Origin: JAHBXL01 sp038247555 | Lineage (GTDB): Bacteria > Planctomycetota > Phycisphaerae > Phycisphaerales > UBA1924 | Direction: 5' to 3' | Assembly: GCA_038247555.1 (NCBI GenBank) | Contig: JBBRUT010000037.1 | Location: 1-26,800, forward strand | Length of the DNA: 26,800 nt | Shown here: one piece after another, positions 14,711 through 22,756 of the stretch | Layout of the letters: every line of letters begins with the position of its first letter | Numbering within the stretch: position 1 is the first letter of the stretch | Program-made: the position numbers and the translations under genes | Notes under the pieces: model-generated | Databases searched by the model: none | What the model was told of the DNA's origin: nothing | The model's input: the letters and a program-made list of their open reading frames with translations, nothing else

Positions 14711-15571
14711 ATGCCCGCCCCGATTGATTCTCGCCGCCGCGGATTCACGCTGATTGAGCTGCTGGTCGTCATCGCGATCATCGCGGTGCTGATCTCGATC
14801 CTGCTTCCCGCGCTGGGCTCTGCGCGCAAGCTGGCGCGGATGACGCAGTGCGCCAGCCAGATGCGGCAGATCTATACCGTGATGATGGTGTATGTGAATG
14901 ACTACAACGAGTTCCACCACTCGCAGCGCAACAACTTTGGGGCAAGGTTCCGGAAGATCAATCAATCCGGCCCGATGGATCCGCTCAACCTCCGGTATCT
15001 GCGGCAGGATGACCCCGAGGCGTACTGGGGCCAGATCTACGACCCGTACTTCGATGTAAAGATCGATCCGGAGTGGTACATTGCCCGCATGCCGCTGCCG
15101 CCGTTTCCGGGTTGGCGAGTGTGGCGCTGCCCGGATGCCAAGCTGATGGACCCATTCCCCAACGGCACGACGTTCGATCCTGATCACCTCAACCAGACTT
15201 ATGCGTTCAACGGTGTCGACAACGTCGTCGACCCCGGCACCAACCGTACTTCTCAGACCTGGTTCCGCCGTACCGCCGGCACAGGGCAGAGCCGCGTCAA
15301 CCAGATCTCCAAGATCCAGATGCCCGACAAGCTCATCATCTTCCAGGACGGCTTTGAGCACATGCTGGATGCCAACGGCGACACGCTGAACGATCTTTCG
15401 CAGTACGACGCCGAATCAGAGGGCGGAGGCATCGACTTTGTTCAGTGGAAGCGTGAGTATTTCCGCCATGGCACGGCGTGCAACACGACGTGGGGGGATG
15501 GACACGTTCAGCAGATCTCGGTCCCGCAGTACAACACATCACTCCCGTGGTACTCGGGCGTGTATGAGTGA
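14711..15571 (+). CDS. Pseudopilin-like protein with prepilin N-terminal methylation motif and H-X9-DG
   Basis: A 286-residue protein. After a short basic leader comes the prepilin peptidase site RRRG/FTLIELLVVIAIIAVLI, with cleavage expected after Gly11 and Glu16 at mature position 5; the hydrophobic helix that follows ends near residue 35. The C-terminus has HGTACNTTWGDG (His253 to Gly264), the H-X9-DG motif of this expanded planctomycete family. The body is rich in Tyr, Trp and Asp (YDPYFDVKIDPEWYIARMP). Family members are thought to be exported through or part of type II/IV-pilus-like machinery; individual functions are largely unknown. I chose the ATG at 14711 because it places the motif correctly. 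Its last 8 nt (ATGAGTGA) overlap the start of the PLP-enzyme gene, so the pair is probably co-transcribed. Confidence 0.88.
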   Translation: MPAPIDSRRRGFTLIELLVVIAIIAVLISILLPALGSARKLARMTQCASQMRQIYTVMMVYVNDYNEFHHSQRNNFGARFRKINQSGPMDPLNLRYLRQDDPEAYWGQIYDPYFDVKIDPEWYIARMPLPPFPGWRVWRCPDAKLMDPFPNGTTFDPDHLNQTYAFNGVDNVVDPGTNRTSQTWFRRTAGTGQSRVNQISKIQMPDKLIIFQDGFEHMLDANGDTLNDLSQYDAESEGGGIDFVQWKREYFRHGTACNTTWGDGHVQQISVPQYNTSLPWYSGVYE

Positions 15572-16946
15572 GCGGGGATCAAGCTCGACGAGCGGGGTTG
15601 ATCGCTCCGAAGGCGACATCAACCTGACCCCTGGCAGGGCGCGATGGCAGCGCGAGTCGCTGGATGACCGCACGAGGGAACTGCTTGCCCGCGACGAGGC
15701 GGTGTTCATTCGGCAGGCGCTCTCGACACCGTGCCTGAATGCCCTCGCGGCGGCGCACGGCTGTGCTCTGCAAGATGCTCAGGGCAGACAGCTTCTCGAC
15801 TTTCATGGCAACAGTGTTCATCAGGTGGGCCATGGCCACCCGCGTGTGGTCGCCGCGATCAAGCAGCAGCTTGACGAACTGCCGTTCTGCCCGCGACGAT
15901 ATACCAACCTGCCGGCGATTGAGCTGGCCGAGCGCCTGTGCTCGCTGATACCCGGGGGCGCAAAGGCGCTGTTTGCGCCGAGCGGCACTGGGGCGATCGG
16001 GATCGCACTCAAGCTTGCCCGGGCGGCGACGGGTCGATTCAAGACGCTGTCGCTGTGGGATTCCTTTCACGGCGCTTCGCTCGATGCGATCTCGATCGGC
16101 GGCGAGGCGATGTTCCGGCGCGATGCGGGGCCGCTTCTGCCGGGGTGCGAGCACGCACCGGCGCCCAATCCGCATGACTGCCTGTGGGGCTGCGCGGGCT
16201 CTTGCTCGCTGCGATGCGCGGGCTATATCGAGCATGTGCTGTCGCGCGAGCCGGATATCGGCGCGGTGATCGCCGAGCCCATCCGGTGTACAACGGTCAC
16301 GATCCCCCCGCCGGGGTACTGGCAGCGGGTTCGCGCTGCGTGCGATCGCCATGGCGCGCTGCTTATCTTCGATGAGATTCCCATCTGTCTTGGCCGCACC
16401 GGACGGATGTTCGCGTTCGAGCACGAGGGTGTCAGGCCGGACATTCTGGTGATCGGCAAGGGCCTGGGGGGCGGCATCTTTCCCATGGCGGCAGTGCTGG
16501 CCAGCGCGGAGCTTGACATCGCGCCTGACCGCGCACTGGGTCACTACACGCATGAGAAGAGCCCGGTGGGCGCGGCGGCGGCGCTCGCGACGCTGGACGT
16601 CATCCGCGATGAGCAGTTGATCGAGCGTTCCGAGCGCCTGGGCCACGCCGCGCTGGAGCGGCTGCGCAGGACTCTGGGCTCGCACGCGATGATCGCCTCG
16701 GTTCGCGGCCGCGGCCTGCTCCTGGGGATCGAGCTTCGACGCGAGGCGGGACCGGAGCTTGCCGACCGGCTCATGTACGACTGCCTGGCTCGCGGACTGA
16801 GCTTCAAGGTGTCGGATGGGTGTGTGCTGACACTGACCCCCCCACTCACGATCACCGAGGCCGAGCTTGATCGCGCGCTGGGGATTGTTGAATCGGCGAT
16901 CGCGTGCGCGCTTGACGGGGGTGCCATTGCCGGGTCGCGTGCGTGA
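15564..16946 (+). CDS. pbfA: Class III aminotransferase-fold PLP enzyme, probable (R)-1-hydroxy-2-aminoethylphosphonate ammonia-lyase (PbfA-like)
   Basis: A 460-residue fold-type I PLP enzyme. SGTGAIG binds the PLP phosphate, IFDEIPICLGRTG carries the ring-binding Asp270, and DILVIGKGLGGG carries the Schiff-base Lys299; GHYTHEKSPVGAAAALATLDVI lies where PbfA and related enzymes have the small-domain contact. PbfA enzymes eliminate ammonia from (R)-1-hydroxy-2-aminoethylphosphonate to give phosphonoacetaldehyde, instead of transaminating. The next gene is a phosphonatase-like hydrolase that would use that product, which is the main reason for preferring PbfA over a generic aminotransferase. 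The ATG sits inside the preceding gene's last codons and has no good ribosome-binding site, suggesting translational coupling. A Cys-rich stretch (DCLWGCAGSCSLRCAG) is worth checking as a family trait. Confidence 0.75.
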   Translation: MSERGSSSTSGVDRSEGDINLTPGRARWQRESLDDRTRELLARDEAVFIRQALSTPCLNALAAAHGCALQDAQGRQLLDFHGNSVHQVGHGHPRVVAAIKQQLDELPFCPRRYTNLPAIELAERLCSLIPGGAKALFAPSGTGAIGIALKLARAATGRFKTLSLWDSFHGASLDAISIGGEAMFRRDAGPLLPGCEHAPAPNPHDCLWGCAGSCSLRCAGYIEHVLSREPDIGAVIAEPIRCTTVTIPPPGYWQRVRAACDRHGALLIFDEIPICLGRTGRMFAFEHEGVRPDILVIGKGLGGGIFPMAAVLASAELDIAPDRALGHYTHEKSPVGAAAALATLDVIRDEQLIERSERLGHAALERLRRTLGSHAMIASVRGRGLLLGIELRREAGPELADRLMYDCLARGLSFKVSDGCVLTLTPPLTITEAELDRALGIVESAIACALDGGAIAGSRA

Positions 16947-17033
16947 ATGTCTTGTGAAGCCCGCCGCGAAGGGTCGCACCGACGCATCCGGAGCGGAACG
17001 ATCCGCCCGGTTTCACCCGAGGGCAACAGTCAC

Positions 17034-17696
17034 ATGCGAATCGACTTGTTCATCTTCGACCTTGCGGGCACGACTGTCCGCGACGATGGGTTTGTTCACC
17101 GGGCGTTCATGGCAACAGCCGCCGAGATCGGTGTTCGCCCAAGCGACGCCTGGGTCCGCTCGAAGATGGGTGTGCACAAGCAGCAGGTGCTTGCGGAGCT
17201 GCTCCGGATGAACGAGCGTGATACGGCCGCCGCGCCGGCGCTGGCGCAGCGCTTTGAGCAGCACATCGGGTCGCAACTGAGTCAGTCGCCACCGGAGCCG
17301 CTGCCCGGTGTTGAGGCGTGCATCGCCGCGCTTGACGACTCCGGGGTCAAGGTCGGCTTCAACACGGGTTTCTCCGCCGCGACGACGCTGCCGCTGCTGA
17401 CCGCACTGGGCTGGGTGGAGCGTCCGTGGGTGTCATCGGATCAGGTCGCCCGCGGTCGACCGGCACCGGACATGATCTTTGAAGCAATGCGCCGCACGGG
17501 TGTAACTGACGCTGGCCGTGTAGGTGTCGCCGGTGATACGCCGTCAGACCTGCTCGCGGGAACCGCGGCGGGCTGTGGGCTGGTGATTGGCGTCGGCCAC
17601 GGTACGCACACGCTCGATGAGCTGTCCATGCATCCGCACACACAACTCCTGCCCACGCTCGACGGGCTCATGGAGCTGATGCATGGACGGGTGTGA
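17034..17696 (+). CDS. PhnX-like HAD-superfamily phosphonatase
   Basis: A 220-residue hydrolase. The HAD nucleophile motif is the phosphonatase form DLAGTT (Asp9) in place of DxDxT. MGVHKQQVL in the cap carries Lys49, matching the lysine that forms a Schiff base with phosphonoacetaldehyde in PhnX. GRPAPDMIF has the Arg that replaces the usual HAD Lys, and GVAGDTPSDLLAG provides the acidic Mg-binding motif. These are the marks of the PhnX-like family TIGR03351, which lacks the PhnW association of true PhnX. Expected reaction: C-P bond hydrolysis of phosphonoacetaldehyde, or a close relative such as its hydroxy form, to an aldehyde plus phosphate in the cytoplasm. GAGGG lies 10 nt before the ATG; 87 nt separate it from the PLP enzyme, and its 3' end overlaps the next gene by 14 nt. 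Confidence 0.85.
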   Translation: MRIDLFIFDLAGTTVRDDGFVHRAFMATAAEIGVRPSDAWVRSKMGVHKQQVLAELLRMNERDTAAAPALAQRFEQHIGSQLSQSPPEPLPGVEACIAALDDSGVKVGFNTGFSAATTLPLLTALGWVERPWVSSDQVARGRPAPDMIFEAMRRTGVTDAGRVGVAGDTPSDLLAGTAAGCGLVIGVGHGTHTLDELSMHPHTQLLPTLDGLMELMHGRV

Positions 17697-18855
17697 CGTT
17701 GCGATCATCGGTGCGGGGATTGTCGGGATGGCCCATGCGCGGGCCGCGGCGAGGCGCGGCGCGAAGGTGATCGTTCTCGAGCGAAGCCCGAGGGCTGCTG
17801 GCGCAAGTGTTCGGAACTTCGGCATGGTGTGGCCGATCGGCCAACAGCCCGGGCCGCGGCTGACACGGGCGCTTCGATCGCGCGAGCTGTGGCTGGAGTG
17901 CGCGCAGCAGGCGGGCTTCTGGTCCCAGGAATGCGGCGCCTTGCACATTGCCCAGCAGGCCGATGAGCTGGGGGTGCTTGAGGAGTTCTGCGAGAAGTAC
18001 GGCGCGGCGGGTTACGGCGCACGGATGCTCAGCGGTGAGGAGGCGTGTGCAGCGTGCCCGGCGCTGCGCCGGAGCGCCGTGCTTGGCGCGATGCGGACCA
18101 CACAGGAGCTGTGTGTCCACCCACGCGAGGCGATCCGGTCGATCCCGTCGATGCTGTCGCGCCGCTTTGGGGTGGAGTTCGGGTTTGAGACCACGGTTCG
18201 GCACGCGGAAACCGGCAGGCTTGGCTGTGCTGACGGTCGCTTGATCTGCGCCGATCGCACCATCGTCTGTTCCGGGCCGGAGACCGACTTGCTGTTTCCC
18301 GCTCTGCTGCGAGACGCCGGGGTTGTTCGGTGCAAGCTTCAGATGATGCGAACGGCTGCGCAGCCGGAGGGTTGGCGACTTGGCTCGCACCTCGCGGCGG
18401 GCCTGACGCTGCTGCACTACCCGGCGTTTCAGGCGTGTGGCGGTCTGCCAGCGCTGCGTACGCGTATGGAGCAGGAGTATGGCGAGCATCTGCGCGCGGG
18501 CGTACATGTGCTGGTCTCGCAGAACTCGTCAGGCGAACTGGTGATCGGCGATTCGCACGAGTATGGCGATCACATCGAGCCGTTTGATCAGACGAGGATC
18601 GAAGACCTCATCCGCGGGTACCTGCACGGGTTTGCTGAACTGCCGCGACCCGAGATCGCCGAACGCTGGCACGGGATCTATGCCAAGAACATGAACGGCC
18701 GTTCCGAGGTCGTGGTTCGAGCGATGCCGGGCGTGTTTGTCGTGAACGGCCTTGGCGGCATGGGGATGACACTGAGCCTGGGTCTTGCAGAAGAGACAAT
18801 CGATTCGATCCTGGCGGATCGCGATTGGCTCTCGCCCGAGTCGGCTGCGCGCTAA
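17683..18855 (+). CDS. FAD-dependent oxidoreductase, TIGR03364-like, aminophosphonate oxidation
   Basis: A 390-residue DAO-family flavoprotein. The Rossmann motif GAGIVG (residues 10-15) and the ribose-binding Glu in VIVLER open the FAD domain. GASVRNFGMVWPIGQ follows, and GLGGMGMTLSLGLAEE near the C-terminus is the second FAD contact. The RNFGMVWP stretch and the neighbour pair match TIGR03364, a clade linked with PhnX-like hydrolases and proposed to oxidise aminophosphonates. In this cluster it would make phosphonoacetaldehyde from 2-aminoethylphosphonate or an N-methylated or hydroxylated relative. The start overlaps the HAD gene by 14 nt, and the stop TAA is part of the next gene's ribosome-binding site, so all four genes are probably one operon. 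The exact substrate cannot be read from sequence. Confidence 0.82.
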   Translation: MDGCDVAIIGAGIVGMAHARAAARRGAKVIVLERSPRAAGASVRNFGMVWPIGQQPGPRLTRALRSRELWLECAQQAGFWSQECGALHIAQQADELGVLEEFCEKYGAAGYGARMLSGEEACAACPALRRSAVLGAMRTTQELCVHPREAIRSIPSMLSRRFGVEFGFETTVRHAETGRLGCADGRLICADRTIVCSGPETDLLFPALLRDAGVVRCKLQMMRTAAQPEGWRLGSHLAAGLTLLHYPAFQACGGLPALRTRMEQEYGEHLRAGVHVLVSQNSSGELVIGDSHEYGDHIEPFDQTRIEDLIRGYLHGFAELPRPEIAERWHGIYAKNMNGRSEVVVRAMPGVFVVNGLGGMGMTLSLGLAEETIDSILADRDWLSPESAAR

Positions 18856-18860
18856 GGAGG
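18854..18860 (+). promoter_or_regulatory. Strong ribosome-binding site fixing the transporter start
   Basis: AAGGAGG lies 5 nt before the ATG at 18866 and overlaps the TAA stop of the FAD gene. It is the strongest such site in the cluster and rules out the longer reading frame that begins at 18785. Confidence 0.85.
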
Positions 18861-18865
18861 TCGTC

Positions 18866-20296
18866 ATGCGTTCGTGGAACCGCTGGCAGGTGGCGACACT
18901 GGGTGCGCTGACCGTGGGGTATGCGGGGTATTACGTGTGCAGGTCGAACCTGTCGGTCGCCGGTCCGCTACTGCGCGAGGAAGGCTTCTCCAAGGCGCAG
19001 ATCGGCTCCATCGTGTCGGCGGGCGTGCTCACCTACGCGATCGGAAAGATCATCAACGGCATTCTGGGTGACTTCACAGGCGGGCGCGTGATGTTCCTGC
19101 TGGGCATGGCGGCATCGGCCGCGTGCACGTTTGCGTTCGGTCTTACGACGGGGCTGCTGGCATGGACGGTCATCTGGTGCGTGAACCGCTTTGTGCAATC
19201 GGCGGGCTGGGGAGCGGCGGTAAAGATCAGCGGGGTATGGTTTGATTCGGCGCACTACGGCCGGGCCGTGGGGATTCTCGCGCTCAGCTATCTCTTTGGC
19301 GACGTTGTGGCGCGTCTGGCGCTCGGACAGATCCTCGCGCTGGGGGCGACGTGGCAGCAGATGTTCTTTGCCTCGGGCGCGATCCTGCTTGGCATCGCGG
19401 GCGTCGTGCTGTTTGTGCTGCGATCGCGGCCGCAGGATGTGGGCTTGCCCGCAACCCAGGGCGCCGTCGCCTCGGTGTTCGGCGCCGAGGGCGATCAGGA
19501 GCGGCCAACGAGTCTGGGCTCGCTGCTGACGCCGCTGCTCAAGAGTTTGTCGTTCTGGCTGGTCTGCGTCATGAGCTTCGGGCTGACGCTCATCCGCGAG
19601 ACGTTCAACTTCTGGACACCGTCCTACCTCGCGGACACCGCGGGGATGAGCGCGGAGACGGCGGCGACGGCGAGCAGCCTGTTCCCGTTCTTCGGGGGAG
19701 TCAGTGTGCTGGTGACGGGTTTTCTGTCCGACACGTTGGGCAAGGGCCGTCGCGCAGGCATCATGCTGCTGTTTCTGGCTCCCGGCGCGGCCGCGATGGT
19801 GGTGCTGGGATTGCTGGCAGGTGATGCCGCGGCGACGCCGAAGCTTGTGCTGGTTTCGCTGGTAGGGTTTCTGCTGATCGGCCCGTACTCATTTCTATCT
19901 GGCGCCATCAGCCTCGACATGGGGAGCAAGCGGGGCGCGGCAACGGCGGCGGGCATCATTGATGCCGTGGGCTATCTTGGTGCGATCCTCGCGGGAAGCT
20001 ACATTGGCGGGCTCGCGCAGGAGTTCGGATGGAGCGGTGCATTCGGGTTCCTTGGCGGTGTTTCGATCGCTACCGCGGTTGCGGCGGCGCTCTACTGGTT
20101 CGTCTATGAGCGGGGCGTCCGCCGCGTTGAAGCTCGCTTGATAGAGGGGCAGGGTGGCCTGAATGGGGCGGAGGCTGCGGTGCGAGCACGACACGCAGCG
20201 ACATCCCGCACCGAATATGCCGCTGATGATCGGCCGCCGATCGATCGCATCGCTTCCGAATCCGTTGCTGACTCTACCCGTGGATCGCGCCCCTGA
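18866..20296 (+). CDS. MFS transporter, OPA (organophosphate:phosphate antiporter) family
   Basis: A 476-residue membrane protein with about 12 hydrophobic segments and a cytoplasmic C-terminal tail of some 60 residues. YAGYYVCRSNLSVAGPLL and the INGILGDFTGGR loop 2-3 motif are typical of the GlpT/UhpT/PgtP-like OPA family; later FWTPSYLAD and GPYSFLSGAISLDMGSKRG also fit. OPA carriers exchange organophosphates for phosphate. Here it is probably the uptake system for the phosphonate degraded by the three upstream enzymes, with exchange for the phosphate they release as an attractive but unproven model. No PhnCDE or AepXVW-type ABC transporter is in the window. The Ala/Arg/Asp-rich tail beyond YWFVYERG is not a recognised domain. 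Confidence 0.85.
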   Translation: MRSWNRWQVATLGALTVGYAGYYVCRSNLSVAGPLLREEGFSKAQIGSIVSAGVLTYAIGKIINGILGDFTGGRVMFLLGMAASAACTFAFGLTTGLLAWTVIWCVNRFVQSAGWGAAVKISGVWFDSAHYGRAVGILALSYLFGDVVARLALGQILALGATWQQMFFASGAILLGIAGVVLFVLRSRPQDVGLPATQGAVASVFGAEGDQERPTSLGSLLTPLLKSLSFWLVCVMSFGLTLIRETFNFWTPSYLADTAGMSAETAATASSLFPFFGGVSVLVTGFLSDTLGKGRRAGIMLLFLAPGAAAMVVLGLLAGDAAATPKLVLVSLVGFLLIGPYSFLSGAISLDMGSKRGAATAAGIIDAVGYLGAILAGSYIGGLAQEFGWSGAFGFLGGVSIATAVAAALYWFVYERGVRRVEARLIEGQGGLNGAEAAVRARHAATSRTEYAADDRPPIDRIASESVADSTRGSRP

Positions 20297-20421
20297 GTTC
20301 AAGCTGTTAGCGAGCGGGATGTGAATCGTGGATATGGAGGACGGCCCTTGAGTCACGGCCGGGGCGTTGCTGCGCGTTGCCGGAGTTCCGGGGAGACAAA
20401 TCTATTGCCTCGCCGGACTGC

Positions 20422-20640
20422 TTAGGCGGAGCGGCGCAGCAGGAATGCGGCGAGCGCGAACCCCGCACCAATCGCGATGAGCAGCGTGTATCCAGGACGC
20501 GCGGCGATGTGCTCGGAAACGGTGGTGCGGTCGATCGCACGATCGGCAGCGCTGGACGATCGGGATCGATCGCGGCCATTGTCGTCATCCTGAATCGCGG
20601 CGGTGCCAGCCCGGCGGCGTCGTTTCTGGCTGTGCGTCAT
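20422..20640 (-). CDS. Small tail-anchored basic membrane protein
   Basis: A 72-residue protein. The first 45 residues are polar and highly charged (KRRRRAG, DDDNGRDRSRSSS); then comes ARPGYTLLIAIGAGFALAAFLLRRSA, one TM helix with a C-terminal RR. The end resembles the glycine-zipper tail of ElaB/YqjD/DUF883-type proteins, but the usual helical repeat is missing. AGGAGGG is 6 nt before the ATG, which makes it a credible gene despite its size. It converges with the transporter gene. It would sit in the inner membrane; function unknown. Confidence 0.65.
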   Translation of the reverse strand: MTHSQKRRRRAGTAAIQDDDNGRDRSRSSSAADRAIDRTTVSEHIAARPGYTLLIAIGAGFALAAFLLRRSA

Positions 20641-20923
20641 GGAACCCTCCTGTTCAAGCGATGCGAGATCACACCCAAAGTGTTCGACGCCGGACCCAAC
20701 GGATAATGAAAGGGATCTGAAAGCCCAGTCATTTCCCGCTTTGGCGCTGCGGGTCGGGGGTCAAGAGGGGTACCGGCCTCGGAACAGAGTTGCTCTCAGG
20801 CCGTGCGTTTCGCTCGCGGGTGCCGCGTGGAAGATTCGGCCGAGTGCACGCTCATGAAGCCAGTGTTCCGCAGCCATCTGGAGAATCTCCGCTGCTGGGG
20901 GGAAGGATCCCGTGCCCGATTCG

Positions 20924-21859
20924 TCAGCCGATCTCTGCGCCGCGAACTCGTCGCGCGGGGAGCGCGTCGCGGACAGGGGTTTGTCGCCCCGAAGCAACCG
21001 AGCGCGGCGGAAGAACAGGGCGCTCTCCGGAAGGGCGGGAGGGAATCTCTCGCGGCGGGGCCTGGGCAAGGTTGAGGAACTGCTTTGCGGCCGCGGCGGT
21101 CGCGATGGCGATGTGGCGGGTCTTGGCGGCCTTGCCCCAGTAGTCGCCATGGCCTGCGCCGTCGGCATCGGCCTGAGAGATTGCGCCGCTGTACCGACCG
21201 CCGCTGTCGCGCCATGGGCGGGAACCGAGCGCAACGGGCAGGAGGCCCTCGGGCCCCGGCGCGAGGCTCTGGCCGATGCGGAAGGCGAACTTCAGGACCC
21301 AGTCGTTGTCGGAGTACGCGCTATGAACGCGGAGGCGCTGGCCGGGGGGCGCGGCGATGAGGCCGCGGAGGTGCCCGGAGGGATCGAGCGTGAACATCGG
21401 CACGGCCGCGGCCATGAGCACGACGCCTTCGAGCACGAGGCCGGGCTCGGGGGTTTCTCGCAGTTCGCGCGCAAGCTCAAGCGTGAGACGGCAGCCCATG
21501 GAGTGTGCGATGATGCCGAGGCTGAGGCGCGGGCGGCCACGGGCGGCGAGTCGGAGCACCTGGGCAAGTCGCTTTGCGGATTCGCGTGCGTTGCCGATGC
21601 TGGCCATGTAGTAGGCGACGTTGGTCCAGTTGCTGCCGGGCCAGTAGACACCCATGAGCTGGGGCCCCGTGTCGCCGAGAACCTGGGTGAATGCGGCGTA
21701 CGCCTCCGCCGCGGCGTCGGGTGAGTTGTTGTAGCCGTGGATGAGCAGGATGATGCGGGTGGAACGCGCGAGCGTGCCGGGAGGGTACTCGCTAGGCGTA
21801 TCGGCGAACTTGCCGCTGGAATCCTGCCGGAAGGAGATGGAGGGGTGGAAGGAGGACAT
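20924..21859 (-). CDS. DUF900-like alpha/beta hydrolase
   Basis: A 311-residue protein with an alpha/beta-hydrolase core: LLIHGYNNS (residues 38-46, oxyanion region), VYWPGS, the nucleophile elbow AHSMGC with Ser120, and a late AGHGDYWG that can supply the catalytic His. The HGYN and AHSMG wording resembles DUF900 and related esterase/lipase proteins. No signal peptide is visible. The last 50 or so residues are Pro/Arg-rich and probably disordered. The start is 3 nt after the membrane-protein stop, so the two form an operon and may act together at the membrane. No strong ribosome-binding site is seen; the start is inferred from that tight spacing. Substrate unknown; lipid or ester hydrolysis is likely. 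Confidence 0.75.
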   Translation of the reverse strand: MSSFHPSISFRQDSSGKFADTPSEYPPGTLARSTRIILLIHGYNNSPDAAAEAYAAFTQVLGDTGPQLMGVYWPGSNWTNVAYYMASIGNARESAKRLAQVLRLAARGRPRLSLGIIAHSMGCRLTLELARELRETPEPGLVLEGVVLMAAAVPMFTLDPSGHLRGLIAAPPGQRLRVHSAYSDNDWVLKFAFRIGQSLAPGPEGLLPVALGSRPWRDSGGRYSGAISQADADGAGHGDYWGKAAKTRHIAIATAAAAKQFLNLAQAPPREIPSRPSGERPVLPPRSVASGRQTPVRDALPARRVRGAEIG

Positions 21860-21862
21860 GGT

Positions 21863-22756
21863 TCAGCCGCGGAGGCGCTGGAGCGCGGAGACAAAGTCCT
21901 TGGCGAAGGGGGCGATCATTCCGCCGAAGACGGCGATGCAGATGCGTTTGACGACGTCGGGCTGGATGTCCTGCAGAACGAAGAGCAGAAAGACTGTGCT
22001 GCCCACGACAGCGACGAGCTGGTTGAGGCGTGCCCACTCGTACACCATCGACGACTGAAACGCGTCGAGCTTGCGAGCGACGAAGTGATCCAGCCGGGCG
22101 CGTGCGCTGTTGGCGGCGATGCTCTCGGCGGAGGGGCCGTCGCCGGTGCGTGAATCGGCGACCTTGGCGGCGGGATCAAGCTCGAAGCCTTCGACATACT
22201 CGCGCCAGAGATTCTGGTCGGTGGTGGCGCGCCCCGGGCGGCGCGGGGCGGATTGATCGGCGGGGTCCGCCGCAGAGGCTGCTTCCGGTTCTTTGGAAGG
22301 CTCGGGCGACTCAGGAGCCGCAGGGGGCTGGGTGAGGAACTCATAGAACGCGGTGTAGTTGGAAGGGAAGTCCATCGCGACGCTCGTCGCGGCCTGGATC
22401 TGACCCATCATCTTGTCGGTGGATTGATCAAACAGGCCGCTGTCGTTCTGGACGTCGCTGGCGGCGAGGGTGAGCAGTTGCCGGTAGATCTGGTCCTCGC
22501 GGTCGGGGCGGGCGCGGCGGATCCATCGGCGGATTCGCCAACGGTGGAACCACAGGCGTGCGCGGGTGACGGCTTTGACAAGCTCAAGAAACGCCATCGC
22601 AACGGTGGCGACGGTCACGAGGATCAGGCCATACTGGATAAAGGCCTGCACCAGTTCATCGATGGCGGCGTTGGTGATGCCCACGCCTGGAGGGCCTGTG
22701 ACGATGGGAGCGGGCGGGGGGTCGGGGACGGCGGTCGTTGAAGTGGTCTGCCACAT
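21863..22756 (-). CDS. Predicted integral membrane protein, unknown family
   Basis: A 297-residue protein from the ATG at 22756; an in-frame ATG 12 nt upstream (22768) and a longer frame to 22864 are alternatives. A hydrophobic helix (FIQYGLILVTVATVAMAFLELV, residues about 36-57) is followed by a very basic stretch (WFHRWRIRRWIRRARPDRED), then a helical cytoplasmic region with a Pro/Glu/Ala-rich linker. A second hydrophobic segment (LVAVVGSTVFLLFVL) and an amphipathic C-terminus (FGGMIAPFAKDFVSALQRL) end it. The layout suggests a two- or three-helix inner-membrane protein with a large central domain. I recognise no family. It is transcribed with the alpha/beta hydrolase 3 nt downstream, so it may recruit that enzyme. 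Confidence 0.65.
   Translation of the reverse strand: MWQTTSTTAVPDPPPAPIVTGPPGVGITNAAIDELVQAFIQYGLILVTVATVAMAFLELVKAVTRARLWFHRWRIRRWIRRARPDREDQIYRQLLTLAASDVQNDSGLFDQSTDKMMGQIQAATSVAMDFPSNYTAFYEFLTQPPAAPESPEPSKEPEAASAADPADQSAPRRPGRATTDQNLWREYVEGFELDPAAKVADSRTGDGPSAESIAANSARARLDHFVARKLDAFQSSMVYEWARLNQLVAVVGSTVFLLFVLQDIQPDVVKRICIAVFGGMIAPFAKDFVSALQRLRG

Noticed and set aside
15438..15563. N-terminal extension of the PLP-enzyme frame upstream of 15564
   Set aside because: It overlaps the conserved H-X9-DG end of the pseudopilin gene in another frame and is Arg/Ser-rich; the ATG at 15564 fits family length.
15579..16979. 466-residue open frame on - over the PLP-enzyme gene
   Set aside because: Antisense shadow; the plus frame carries the PLP lysine and aspartate motifs.
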